A stretch of 64,000 nt of DNA from Corynebacterium sp. 21KM1197 (GCF_033783015.1 NZ_CP123907.1:496001-560000); one strand, 5' to 3'. Counted from the first letter of the stretch, positions 53,731 to 62,063 are shown. Translations and numbers: made by a program. The notes: generated from the sequence alone by a model not told the origin.

Positions 53731-56697
53731 TTGGCGAACGCTTTTTCCCCACCGTCTACTCCCCGGAGGCGACCTCCCAAGACCATCGGCTGGATCGTGG
53801 GAATCCTGGCACTGGTGGTCATGATCGCCCCGATCGCGGTGGGCTTTTATACGGACTGGTTGTGGTTTGGCGAGGTAGATTTCCGCGGGGTGTTCTCCAC
53901 CGTGATCATCGCCCGCATTGTTCTCTTTTTCCTCTTTGGTCTGGTGGCCGGTGGCATCACCTGGGCCGCGGGATACTTCACCTGGCGCAACCGCCCGCAG
54001 GATCTCTACGGGCATGACCTCAATTCCCCCGTACACCAGTACCGCAAGGTCATCGAGCAGTCCGTGCGCGGGCTGCTGCTGATCGTGCCCGTTTTTGTGG
54101 GTATCCTCGCGGGCTTTGTGGGGCAGAGCACCTGGCGCACGGTGCTGCTCTTTATCAACCGCGCCCCCTTTGACACCACGGACCCGCAGTTTGGCAAGGA
54201 CCTCGGATTCTATGCCTTTGATCTGCCGCTGCTGAGCATGGTGGCCTCCTCGCTCTCGCTGCTGCTGATCGTGGCCTTCCTGGTGTCTGCCGTGGGTTTT
54301 TACCTGCTGGGCGGTATCCGCGTGGGCAACCAGGCCGCGGGCATGAAGGGGCAGATCAGCCGCCCCGCGCGGATCCAATTGGCGGTGATCGCGGGCCTGT
54401 GGATGCTGGTCAAGGTGCTGGGGTATTGGCTGGAGCGCTACACCCTGATGTACAACTCCAATGAGACCTTCACGGGCGCCAGTTACACGGACATCAACGC
54501 TCACCTGCCCGCCCGCATTATCCTCATGATCATCTCCCTGGTGGTGGCGGCGGCGTTCTTCTCCGCCGTGGTGATCAAGGATCTGCGTATTCCCGCCCTG
54601 GGCGCGGTGCTGCTGGTGGTCTCCTCCCTGACCATCGGCACGGCCTGGCCGCTGCTCATGGAGCGCTTCTCCGTGAACCCCAACCGTGAGGCCAAGGAGC
54701 GCGAGTACATCGCCCGCAACATCGAGGCCACGCGCGAGGCGTATGGGCTTACCGACGATAAGGTGACCTACCTCAACAACTGGGGTGCCGAGGGGGCTGG
54801 CGATGACAAGGTGGCCGCCGACGAGGCCACCATCTCCAACATTCGCCTCCTGGACCCGGACGTGCTCAGCCCCACGTTCACCCAGCAGCAGCAACTGCGT
54901 AACTTCTACGGCTTCCCGGAGACCCTCTCCGTGGATCGGTACGCCGTGGACGGCCAGATGCGCGATTACGTGGTGGCCGCCCGTGAGCTGAATCCGAACT
55001 CCCTGCGGGAGAACCAGGCGGACTGGATCAACCGCCACACGGTGTACACCCACGGCAACGGTTTCATCGCCGCGCCGGCCAATAAGGTTGATGAGGTGGC
55101 CCGCGATGTGGGCTCCACCCGTGGCGGCTACCCCGTGTACACGGTGTCCGATCTTCAGACCAACGCCAATACCTCCGGCAACGAGGCCGCCGAGAAGCTC
55201 GGCATGAAGGTGGATCAGCCGCGCATTTACTTCGGCCCCGTGATCGCCTCTGCGCGCGACGGCGCGGATTACGCCATCGTGGGCGATACCGGCAACGGCC
55301 CGGTGGAGTATGACACGGACGATCAGAGCTACACCTACTCCGGCCAGGGCGGCGTGGACGTGGGCAACTGGGCCAACCGCGCGGCCTTTGCCCTGAAGTA
55401 CCAGGAGATGAAGCTCATCCTCTCCGACCGCGTGGGTGCGGACTCCAAGATCCTCTTTGACCGCGATCCCCGCCAGCGCGTGGAAAAGGTGGCCCCCTGG
55501 CTCACCACGGACTCCAAGACCTACCCGGCGGTGATCGACGGCCGCGTGAAGTGGATCGTGGACGGCTACACCACCCTGGACTCCCTGCCGTACTCCACGC
55601 GCACCTCCCTGCAAAACGTCACCGAGGACGCGCTCACCCCGGACGGCACCACCCAGCGCCTCATCAACAACGAGGTGGGCTACATCCGCAACTCCGTCAA
55701 GGCCACCGTGGACGCTTATGACGGCACCGTGGAACTCTATGAGTTCGATACCAAGGATCCTGTGCTTAAGGCGTGGCAGGGTGTGTTCCCGGACGCGGTG
55801 AAGCCCAACTCCGAGATCAGCCCGGAACTGCGCGAGCACCTACGCTACCCGGAGGACCTGTTCAAGGTGCAGCGCGAACTGCTGGCCCGCTACCACGTGG
55901 ACGATCCGCACGTGTTCTTCACCAACGATGCCTTCTGGTCCGTGCCCGCCGACCCCACCGATGACAGCGGCAAGGAACTGCCCCAGCCGCCGTATCACAT
56001 CGTGGCGGCCGATCCACAGACCGGCAAGCCCTCCTTCCAGCTCATCACTCCGTTCCGCGGCTTGCAGCGCCACTTCCTTTCCGCGCACATGACGGCCACC
56101 TCCGACCCGGATAATTACGGCCACATCACCGTGCGCGTGCTGCCCACGGACACGCTCACCCAGGGCCCGCGCCTGGTGCAGGATACGATGTCCTCCTCCG
56201 ACCAGATCTCCCGCGACCGCACCCTGTGGGAGGGCACCAACGACCTCAAGGACGGCAACCTGCTCACCCTCCCAGTGGGTGGCGGGGAAATCCTGTACGT
56301 GGAGCCGCTGTACTCCCAGCGCAAGAACCAGGATTCCGCCTTCCCCAAGTTGCTGCGCGTGCTGGTGAGTTACAAGGGCTCCATCGGTTATGCGCCCACC
56401 ATCTCCGAGGCGCTGACGCAGGTGGGCATCGACCCGCGCGCCGCGCAGGAGATCCGCGAGGTGGATGGTGATTCCGCGAGCGAGCAACCTGCGGAGGAGC
56501 AGCCGACCGAGGAGGGAAGCGCGCCCACGCCCCCGGCGAGCGCGTCCGGCTCGGAGGGGGAGGCCATCGGCAAGATTAACGACGCCCTCCGCAAACTAGA
56601 GAGCGCCCGCGACGGCTCCTTCGAGGAGTACGGCAAGGCTCTCGACGAACTCGACCGTGCGGTGGAGGGGTACCGCTCGGTGGAGGGACAGAACTAA
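53731..56697 (+). CDS. UPF0182 large membrane protein (Rv3193c-like)
   Basis: 988 aa. Seven hydrophobic helices fall in the first third (IGWIVGILALVVMIAPIAVGF and onward), followed by a large extracytoplasmic part with FYGFPETLSVDRYAVDGQMRDYVVAARELN (split) and GDTGNGPVEYDTDD, the UPF0182 core. An acidic linker (about 910-940) and a coiled-coil-like C-terminus close it. TTG start with AAAGGAG upstream; TATATA near 53703 is a plausible -10. Function unknown. Confidence 0.92.
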   Translation: MANAFSPPSTPRRRPPKTIGWIVGILALVVMIAPIAVGFYTDWLWFGEVDFRGVFSTVIIARIVLFFLFGLVAGGITWAAGYFTWRNRPQDLYGHDLNSPVHQYRKVIEQSVRGLLLIVPVFVGILAGFVGQSTWRTVLLFINRAPFDTTDPQFGKDLGFYAFDLPLLSMVASSLSLLLIVAFLVSAVGFYLLGGIRVGNQAAGMKGQISRPARIQLAVIAGLWMLVKVLGYWLERYTLMYNSNETFTGASYTDINAHLPARIILMIISLVVAAAFFSAVVIKDLRIPALGAVLLVVSSLTIGTAWPLLMERFSVNPNREAKEREYIARNIEATREAYGLTDDKVTYLNNWGAEGAGDDKVAADEATISNIRLLDPDVLSPTFTQQQQLRNFYGFPETLSVDRYAVDGQMRDYVVAARELNPNSLRENQADWINRHTVYTHGNGFIAAPANKVDEVARDVGSTRGGYPVYTVSDLQTNANTSGNEAAEKLGMKVDQPRIYFGPVIASARDGADYAIVGDTGNGPVEYDTDDQSYTYSGQGGVDVGNWANRAAFALKYQEMKLILSDRVGADSKILFDRDPRQRVEKVAPWLTTDSKTYPAVIDGRVKWIVDGYTTLDSLPYSTRTSLQNVTEDALTPDGTTQRLINNEVGYIRNSVKATVDAYDGTVELYEFDTKDPVLKAWQGVFPDAVKPNSEISPELREHLRYPEDLFKVQRELLARYHVDDPHVFFTNDAFWSVPADPTDDSGKELPQPPYHIVAADPQTGKPSFQLITPFRGLQRHFLSAHMTATSDPDNYGHITVRVLPTDTLTQGPRLVQDTMSSSDQISRDRTLWEGTNDLKDGNLLTLPVGGGEILYVEPLYSQRKNQDSAFPKLLRVLVSYKGSIGYAPTISEALTQVGIDPRAAQEIREVDGDSASEQPAEEQPTEEGSAPTPPASASGSEGEAIGKINDALRKLESARDGSFEEYGKALDELDRAVEGYRSVEGQN

Positions 56698-56704
56698 TAC
56701 AGCG

Positions 56705-56747
56705 CCCCTGGTTTGCCGCCATGCCGAAGTGCTGCGGTGACCAGGGG
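56705..56747 (+). terminator. Terminator after UPF0182
   Basis: CCCCTGGT (56705-56712) pairs with ACCAGGGG (56740-56747), with an inner CCGC/GCGG, followed by GTTTGTCCTTTT. Confidence 0.7.
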
Positions 56748-56772
56748 GTTTGTCCTTTTGGGGGATCGTGCG

Positions 56773-56778
56773 TATAGT
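56773..56778 (+). promoter_or_regulatory. -10 element of the tRNA gene
   Basis: TATAGT about 44 bases before the tRNA 5' end; no clear -35 was identified. Confidence 0.4.
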
Positions 56779-56821
56779 TTCAACACGTCGCCAAGGCGGC
56801 GCGATACTGAAAAGTATTCGA

Positions 56822-56898
56822 CGCGGGGTGGAGCAGCTCGGTAGCTCGCTGGGCTCATAACCCAGAGGTCGTAGGTTCGAATCCTGCCCCCGCTACCA
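56822..56898 (+). tRNA. Initiator tRNA-fMet (CAU)
   Basis: 77-base cloverleaf with an encoded CCA. The anticodon arm is CTGGG-CTCATAA-CCCAG, with CAT at the centre and the three consecutive GC pairs that mark initiators; the acceptor begins with C opposite U (a position-1/72 mismatch), also typical. The T arm is GTAGG-TTCGAAT-CCTGC. The 3' half serves as the junction of the accessory island: the neighbouring repressor gene reads antisense through it. Confidence 0.96.
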
Positions 56899-57190
56899 TC
56901 TTCCGGGAATCCCCTGAGACTACGGTCTCGGGGGATTCTTGCATGTCTGAGGCTACCACGCGGCGGGGGAGCAGATCAGTGATGTCCACACCAAAAAAAT
57001 CAGCGGCCGCAAAAAGCTCATCCATCTTCCATGACGTCTGCCCATAAATTTTCCGACTGACGCCTTGTGAGGTGATCGCAAGAGCGCTTCCTAGTGCCTT
57101 GCGCGTGGATCGCTGTCGCAGCAGGAGCTGACTCACCTTGAGGCCAATAGCCTCGTCTGCGCTCATGGGTGAATCCATTGTCTGTGTCAT
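56855..57190 (-). CDS. Cro/CI-type HTH repressor with tRNA-derived C-terminus
   Basis: 111 aa. A helix-turn-helix repressor core (LGSALAITSQGVSRKIYGQT and KMDELFAAADFFGVDITDLL) is at residues 30-80. The last 13 residues (VAGAGFEPTTSGL) are encoded antisense to the tRNA-fMet 3' half. This run-through is common for genes that end in tRNA att sites and marks the left edge of an integrated element. ATG at 57190. It faces the divergent excisionase-like gene, as a phage repressor would. Confidence 0.85.
   Translation of the reverse strand: MTQTMDSPMSADEAIGLKVSQLLLRQRSTRKALGSALAITSQGVSRKIYGQTSWKMDELFAAADFFGVDITDLLPRRVVASDMQESPETVVSGDSRKMVAGAGFEPTTSGL
56907..56938. terminator. Hairpin after the tRNA
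   Basis: GAATCCCCTGAGAC (56907-56920) pairs with GTCTCGGGGGATTC (56925-56938), TACG loop, one T-G wobble. It lies inside the repressor coding region. Confidence 0.6.
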
Positions 57191-57269
57191 GTCTGTAATC
57201 GTACAGTACAAATGAAACGGTTGCAACATTGCATTGCATGTGTAACGGGGTGCGGCTATCCTGGCCGCT
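57191..57269. promoter_or_regulatory. Divergent repressor/excisionase control region
   Basis: 79 bases between the divergent starts. It contains GTACAGTAC (57201-57209) and a run of TTGCAAC/TTGCATTGCAT repeats around 57221-57239, candidate operator half-sites. Both promoters must lie here; no site has been tested. Confidence 0.45.
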
Positions 57270-57485
57270 ATGAGTGAAACAAAAATAGACAAAAATGGCC
57301 ATAATGTTACATGGTTGTCCCCTGACCAGGTGGGCGCGAGGATCCCTGGTGGTCTCGGTGGCGCTGCTGTGCGTGGATGGTGCAGAAAAGGACTTCTGCC
57401 TGGTGCAGTAAGGCTCCCCAATGGGCATTGGCGTATCCCGGTGTCTGCGGTGGAGGCGATCATCGCGGGGGAGGCGGCAGTATGA
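57270..57485 (+). CDS. Excisionase-like / MerR-type HTH small DNA-binding protein
   Basis: 71 aa. It reads as a winged helix of the excisionase/HTH_17 type: LSPDQVGARIPGGLGGAAVR, then WCRKGLLPGAVRLPNGHWRI and a C-terminal helix. Small Xis-like proteins divergent from a repressor usually control excision or early transcription. ATG start. The stop overlaps the next ATG (ATGA). Confidence 0.75.
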   Translation: MSETKIDKNGHNVTWLSPDQVGARIPGGLGGAAVRGWCRKGLLPGAVRLPNGHWRIPVSAVEAIIAGEAAV

Positions 57486-58228
57486 CCACATCTGCTGCGG
57501 CACTGCTGACCGAGGTGCCAGAACTTTCGGCTCTAACCTCGCTAGGGGAGGGAGGCCAGCACCAGCGTCCCGCTCCGCATCTGTCCCGAGTAGAGCTTGG
57601 GCCTCCTGACGTTATCGCTGAGACGCACCCGCTAGAGGGCTCCATGGCCCCTGCCTATCGGCTAGCGCATCGCGTCTGGCACGGCTGGGCGCCATACCGC
57701 TGGGATCGCATCATCACGACTGTCGCACTGACCTATCCTGATGATGCGGACTACTACGAGCCTCTTCAGGCTATTGGTGCTCGGCTGGCCGCTGAACATC
57801 TCATGCCAGGGCTGCCAGATATGGCCAGCGTGATTGTCGATCCCATATCGGCAACCTACACCTACCCACAGGCAACTGAAGACCACAGCGGCGACTTCAA
57901 CGACTACTGGCACGCTCTCCTTCGCCCAGCATTGTTCCCTGTGCGGCAAGAAGGTCTTATCGGTTTTTTCGCCGATAGTGATGACTATCGACTACCTCAA
58001 ACCCGAGACCTCATAGGCCTGGGGTGCTACTGGACTGATCGGCAGTGGGCCTACGAGGCCTGTTTTGTGCCCCTGTGTCAGGGGGCACCGCGTGCGTGGC
58101 TATCGCGCCCCTACGCCATCGGTGCTGATGACCAGCTTCCTCTGGGTGTTCATCTATGGCCCCACTTTTTCGTGTGGGCACCTGATCGGCTCGCAGTGAT
58201 GCTGCACCGCTATCGATTGCCTCGCTAG
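57482..58228 (+). CDS. Island orphan protein A
   Basis: 248 aa, unrecognised. The C-terminal part has DYRLPQTRDLIGLGCYWTDR and WAYEACFVPL, which resemble part of the next gene's product, so the two are probably diverged paralogues. No membrane helix, signal or known catalytic motif. Codon use and GC are lower than the core genome. Translationally coupled to the excisionase-like gene. Confidence 0.6.
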   Translation: MTTSAAALLTEVPELSALTSLGEGGQHQRPAPHLSRVELGPPDVIAETHPLEGSMAPAYRLAHRVWHGWAPYRWDRIITTVALTYPDDADYYEPLQAIGARLAAEHLMPGLPDMASVIVDPISATYTYPQATEDHSGDFNDYWHALLRPALFPVRQEGLIGFFADSDDYRLPQTRDLIGLGCYWTDRQWAYEACFVPLCQGAPRAWLSRPYAIGADDQLPLGVHLWPHFFVWAPDRLAVMLHRYRLPR

Positions 58229-58255
58229 GACGCTGTGCGGCCGTGGCAAAAGGGC

Positions 58256-58295
58256 AACCCCGGTGGGCACTGTTTTGAAGAGCCGCACCGGGGTT
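58256..58295 (+). terminator. Hairpin between orphan genes A and B
   Basis: AACCCCGGTG (58256-58265) pairs perfectly with CACCGGGGTT (58286-58295), 20-base loop, no T-run. Possible attenuator or terminator. Confidence 0.5.
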
Positions 58296-58341
58296 ACCCA
58301 AGAGACGAAAGTGATTCCCATTATCAATAAGGGTGTATGTT

Positions 58342-58965
58342 ATGTCAAATGCTCAGCTCATGACGGTATTTTCCGATCAGTGCCGGTATCTCGATGCCGT
58401 CACGGGAAGGAAACAACAGGGGATGTATCTGCGGTGCAGGTGGCAGGACTACCCGTATAGTCCAGCACCGCCAGGGCTGGCGCGACAATTCCACCACATG
58501 TTCTTGGCGGATGAGTATGACCTTGCCTGCGGTCTTGCGGTACTGCGATTAGTTCGCCAGATTCCCGCCCGAGCGCACATGGTTGAGGGGTGTGACTACG
58601 TGTATCAGATCGATCTTCGATCTGGGGTAGCGACCCGACAGGTAGGGCTCGCCTCGACTATCGCCGGTAGGGACCTCGGTGAGGTGTGGAGGATAGTATC
58701 TCCGGCTCCGCAGACAACTGCGGTGGGGGTTGTGCTCGCCTGTGAGGAGGACGGGCAGAATCATCGCTTGCCACAGGAGATCTACGCGGTGACATGTTCT
58801 TGGGTTGATGCGGTTAGTGGGTTGGTATATGAGGCTTTGTTATGGCCTGTTGATACGGCTAAAGGGGATTTTTCCGCTGTCGTGGGTCAGTATTTTTCTT
58901 TCACCCAGTCAATCGTGTGTGGGTGTGTATCCGTCAACAGCAATGTGCCGTTAGTGCACCGGTAG
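58342..58965 (+). CDS. Island orphan protein B, related to protein A
   Basis: About 207 aa, unrecognised. The segment HRLPQEIYAVTCSWVDAVSG followed by VYEALLWPV matches the protein A motif RLPQ-x(7-8)-C-x-W-x-D ... YEA-x2-x-P. A GTG at 58333 is an alternative start. The end of the gene runs close to the replication gene; low GC and unusual codons point to acquisition with the island. Confidence 0.55.
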   Translation: MSNAQLMTVFSDQCRYLDAVTGRKQQGMYLRCRWQDYPYSPAPPGLARQFHHMFLADEYDLACGLAVLRLVRQIPARAHMVEGCDYVYQIDLRSGVATRQVGLASTIAGRDLGEVWRIVSPAPQTTAVGVVLACEEDGQNHRLPQEIYAVTCSWVDAVSGLVYEALLWPVDTAKGDFSAVVGQYFSFTQSIVCGCVSVNSNVPLVHR

Positions 58966-59056
58966 CAGGTGGATATGTCGCACCGATAGCGGATACCCCT
59001 GAGATCGTCGGGGATTTTATGGCTGCAGTGCAGCAGCGCGTGAAAAGGGGCTCATA

Positions 59057-60472
59057 ATGGGATTCGTTGAAATGGGCATCGTCGTTGAACATGTCACCAC
59101 CCTTAAGCCCGGGCCGAAGTTTACTCTTGCCATGCTTGCGGATCGCGCAGATCGTAAAGGGCGCACTGATGGGAAAGTGGAGTGCTGGCCGAGTATCCGG
59201 GAGTTGGTGCGCCGCACTGCGCAGTCGAAGTCTACCGTGCTGCGTCAGCTGAGCTACCTCAACGAGATAGGAATCATCGACGTTGAGAAGCGGTGGTACA
59301 CCGATGAAAGCGGGCAAGCTCGCCAGGCAACCAACAAGTACATCATTAATCTCCCTGGCATCCAGCAGGGTGACTTCATGGAAATCACTGCCACCGAGGT
59401 CGAAGATTCGGCCGGTTCGACCGACTCGAGGCCTATGGGTGTCAAAATGACACTCAAACCCAAAACCCCAGGTCAGGGTAAGGGTGTCAATCTGACACCC
59501 AAAGGCGAGTATGGGTGTCAAAAACCCCAGAGTTTGGGTGTCACTGGTGACACCCCTAGAAAGATAAACATAAATACCAACCCCTCCCCCTCCGCCCCCC
59601 TCGGCGATGCCGACGAGGAGCCCGGGTTCGGGGCGGGCGGCGCTACCGCGCCTGGGGCGGGAAAATCTCCCATCGCTGAAACACCATCGGTGGCTCACGA
59701 GAACCAGATCGCTGATGATGCCGGTGCGCCTAACGGCCCAAGCCTTGATGGTCCTCAGGGTGCCCCTGAAGCCATCTCGCGTGGTACCCCGGCAGGCTTG
59801 CTCGACCTCTCGTCCTTGGAGGGGGCGCGCGGCGAGAATCCGGCGTCTGGCGGATCACATAGTGCATCTGGGGAGGATTTCTCCCGCTCTGATGGCTCAA
59901 AAACTCACCAGAAGGCCCCTCTGGCGGACGAAACGCCCTCCGGTGGTACAAACACCCATCTGGAGGGGTTCGGGGCCGGAAATCGGGACTCTCGTGAATT
60001 GCATGACGATCAAGGGTCGGGTGAATCTGCATCCTCGGATCGGGAGCTATCCCGGGACTGGGAGTTGATCTACCAAGCGCTGCCGGAATCCATGCAGGAC
60101 CTACCACCACGGGAGGTCCCTGCTATCGCCGAGATGATCCGCCTGCGTCTTCGGGGCGGCTGGTCACTGGCATGTTTGCGCAAGACTTTGGCGTCTAGGG
60201 CTTTGCCTAGCGAGGTTCGCTATCTTCCTGGCCTGGTCAAAGTGCGTTTGCGTGATGATGTGCCGCCGCATGCTGCACCCCCGAGGAAGGGAAACCGTCG
60301 TGGGGATGGGCCTACTGCGCACCGCGCGGCTACTTCGCCGCGCCCGGATGAACTTTTAACCCCGCAACAGCGTGTGCAAGCTCGCCAGTATCGACGAGCG
60401 CTTATCGACCAGGCGCTGTCGAAAAAGCAGCACCACCAGCGCAATCAACAACAAGAAGGAGAGGCGGGATGA
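59057..60472 (+). CDS. Replication-initiator-like protein with embedded origin
   Basis: 471 aa. An N-terminal winged helix (PGPKFTLAMLADRADRKGRT, then SIRELVRRTAQSKSTVLRQL) is of the HTH_36 type seen in phage replication initiators. Residues 127-167 are encoded by a repeat cluster (separate entry). A Gly/Ser/Ala/Pro-rich linker of about 170 residues follows, then a helical C-terminal domain (DWELIYQALPESMQDL, IAEMIRLRLRGGWSLACL). The plan resembles lambda O. No nucleotide-binding site, so it would need host helicase loading. Its stop overlaps the next ATG. Confidence 0.7.
   Translation: MGFVEMGIVVEHVTTLKPGPKFTLAMLADRADRKGRTDGKVECWPSIRELVRRTAQSKSTVLRQLSYLNEIGIIDVEKRWYTDESGQARQATNKYIINLPGIQQGDFMEITATEVEDSAGSTDSRPMGVKMTLKPKTPGQGKGVNLTPKGEYGCQKPQSLGVTGDTPRKININTNPSPSAPLGDADEEPGFGAGGATAPGAGKSPIAETPSVAHENQIADDAGAPNGPSLDGPQGAPEAISRGTPAGLLDLSSLEGARGENPASGGSHSASGEDFSRSDGSKTHQKAPLADETPSGGTNTHLEGFGAGNRDSRELHDDQGSGESASSDRELSRDWELIYQALPESMQDLPPREVPAIAEMIRLRLRGGWSLACLRKTLASRALPSEVRYLPGLVKVRLRDDVPPHAAPPRKGNRRGDGPTAHRAATSPRPDELLTPQQRVQARQYRRALIDQALSKKQHHQRNQQQEGEAG
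59437..59580. other. Putative replication origin: inverted iterons plus AT-rich tract
   Basis: Seven copies of the octamer GGGTGTCA or its complement occur in 119 bases: 59437 (+), 59448 (-, one mismatch), 59482 (+), 59493 (-), 59513 (+), 59536 (+), 59548 (-). Three form inverted pairs with spacers of 3, 3 and 4. Between them CAAAACCCCAG and CAAAAACCCCAG repeat. Directly after, 59557-59580 is a strikingly AT-rich tract. Reading frame is kept through all repeats. Confidence 0.75.
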
Positions 60473-60837
60473 CCGGCGCTCGTGTTTGTTGTGCCTTGTG
60501 GTTCGCGGAAGGATGTGAGCGCCTTATCGGACGTGGTTTGGTGGTCGTGATATGGCTGCTTCGCCCTGTCCTTGGGAAGCGGAAAAGTGTCTTAGCTTGC
60601 CAGTATTGCCAGGTATGGTTCCATTTATTCCCGCAGGATTTGTTCTCCAGCAGGGATTATGACGTAGTGCCACCGGGAACTTTGATAGGGGACAGCCTGG
60701 GGTCAGGCATTATGCTGAAGATGAGTAATGGGATGTGGAAAGACATGACCGACAATGAGGGCCTGTTGGTTCCTGGTTCTTGTCTGTGTCAGTGCGGTCC
60801 GCATCATGTTTATGGTTGGGGAGAAACATGGGCGTGA
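60469..60837 (+). CDS. Island protein with Cys pairs, unknown
   Basis: 122 aa. Hydrophobic N-terminal half (LIGRGLVVVIWLLRPVLG), followed by Cys pairs LACQYCQVW and SCLCQCGPH. Perhaps a metal-binding or membrane-associated protein. Starts by ATGA overlap with the replication gene, so it is made with it. No family recognised. Confidence 0.5.
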   Translation: MTGARVCCALWFAEGCERLIGRGLVVVIWLLRPVLGKRKSVLACQYCQVWFHLFPQDLFSSRDYDVVPPGTLIGDSLGSGIMLKMSNGMWKDMTDNEGLLVPGSCLCQCGPHHVYGWGETWA

Positions 60838-61052
60838 GAGATATGTACACCACGTATGCGGTCTATCGAGGGGCTGATGGTGGTGTGGTAACACAGGTGT
60901 ATCGTGGAAAAGATTATCGCAAGGCTCAACAAATCGCTCGAGTATGGTCACAACGCAACGACATCAAGTGCGTACGAGTACTTCGGCATGATGAACGTGA
61001 GATCCAGCGTTTTCGTCGTGCGCGAGTTGGGCGTGTAGGTAGGGGAGCATGA
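60828..61052 (+). CDS. Small basic island protein
   Basis: 74 aa, rich in Arg and Tyr (YTTYAVYRGADGGVVTQVYR), ending ARVGRVGRGA. GGGGAGAAAC lies upstream of the ATG at 60828, within the end of the previous gene. Unrecognised. Confidence 0.5.
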   Translation: MGVRDMYTTYAVYRGADGGVVTQVYRGKDYRKAQQIARVWSQRNDIKCVRVLRHDEREIQRFRRARVGRVGRGA

Positions 61053-61771
61053 GCGTCAAAGTTGTGGCTATGCGTATGGGGATGACTGTTGTTGCCGTGA
61101 TCGTGATGCTTGCGGCGTGGTCGTATGGTTCAACGATGACACCTCGAGAAGGCGAGGAAGTTTATGCTGAGATGTCATCACTGCCTGATGGAGTACCTTC
61201 TGCTGAGACAACGCAAGAAGAACTTGACTTACTTCCGGTTAAGGGGCGTGCGCCTATGACGGGTTATTCTCGTGAGGCCTTTGGCCAGGCATGGTCCGAT
61301 GACGTGGAGGTAGAAGGCGGGCACAATGGCTGCGATACCCGCAACGATATTCTCCGCCGTGACTTAGCCGAGGTGGTGCTCAAGCCTGGCACGCATGGGT
61401 GTGTGGTGGCCTCGGGGGTGCTGCATGATCCCTATTCCGGGCGGTCCATCGACTTTGTTCGCGGGGTGGATACCTCGCGGGTAGTGCAGATTGATCATGT
61501 GGTGGCCTTGGCGGATGCGTGGGTGAAGGGTGCGCAGCAGTTAGATGAGGTCACCCGGCGAAACTTGGCTAATGATCCGCTGAACCTTATGGCGGTGGAC
61601 GGGGGGTTAAATGCGCAGAAGGGCGCGGGGGATGCGGCGACGTGGTTGCCGCCGAATGTGGGGTTTCGGTGTGATTATGCGAGGCGGCAGGTGGCGGTGA
61701 AGCAGCGGTATGGGTTGTGGGTGACTCAGGCGGAGAAGGACGCTCTGCGCGGGCTGCTCGCGCAGTGCTAG
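61049..61771 (+). CDS. Secreted HNH-family (DUF1524-type) nuclease
   Basis: 240 aa. Signal/anchor (RMGMTVVAVIVMLAAWSYGS, about 9-28), then an HNH core with DH at 149-150 (VVQIDHVVALADAW), Asn188-Ala-Gln-Lys191 (GGLNAQKGAGD) and Cys208/Cys240 for an exported disulfide. This matches DUF1524-type exported nucleases. The gene overlaps its upstream neighbour and shares its transcript. Confidence 0.85.
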   Translation: MSVKVVAMRMGMTVVAVIVMLAAWSYGSTMTPREGEEVYAEMSSLPDGVPSAETTQEELDLLPVKGRAPMTGYSREAFGQAWSDDVEVEGGHNGCDTRNDILRRDLAEVVLKPGTHGCVVASGVLHDPYSGRSIDFVRGVDTSRVVQIDHVVALADAWVKGAQQLDEVTRRNLANDPLNLMAVDGGLNAQKGAGDAATWLPPNVGFRCDYARRQVAVKQRYGLWVTQAEKDALRGLLAQC

Positions 61772-61876
61772 GTCAAACCAACAGAAAATGAAAGAAGAAT
61801 AATACACAATCACGATTTTTATGGAGCAAACTTCACCCAGAAAAGGTGATTTACATCCCTTTTTCTACGTTAAAAA

Positions 61877-61985
61877 ATGTGTGGGGGTGTGGTAAAAATA
61901 ATCACATCCCCACACATGTAGAACATAACTGGGAAATCTATGTCCATATCAAGTTAAAGATTGATATTTTACACAATTTCCCAGT
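61877..61985. other. AT-rich region with two large inverted repeats
   Basis: ATGTGTGGGGGTGTG (61877-61891) pairs with CACATCCCCACACAT (61903-61917), one G-T. Downstream, ACTGGGAAAT (61928-61937) pairs with ATTTCCCAGT (61976-61985), the loop containing ATATCA/TGATAT. Within a gene-free stretch 61772-62063. Could be terminator, non-coding RNA or another cis element of the island. Confidence 0.5.
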
Positions 61986-62063
61986 CGAGGCTACAGGCCT
62001 GAACGAATTACCGCTTCGTTAAAGAATTTTCCACACTTTCCAGGTGGGAACTTATATCTTTCC

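Noticed and set aside
53716..55839. 707-codon frame antisense to the UPF0182 gene
   Set aside because: Same reasoning; the + strand gene is a well-defined membrane protein.
59437..59555. Repeat cluster as a CRISPR array
   Set aside because: Repeats are only 8 bases, alternate in orientation, are irregularly spaced and lie within a coding frame.
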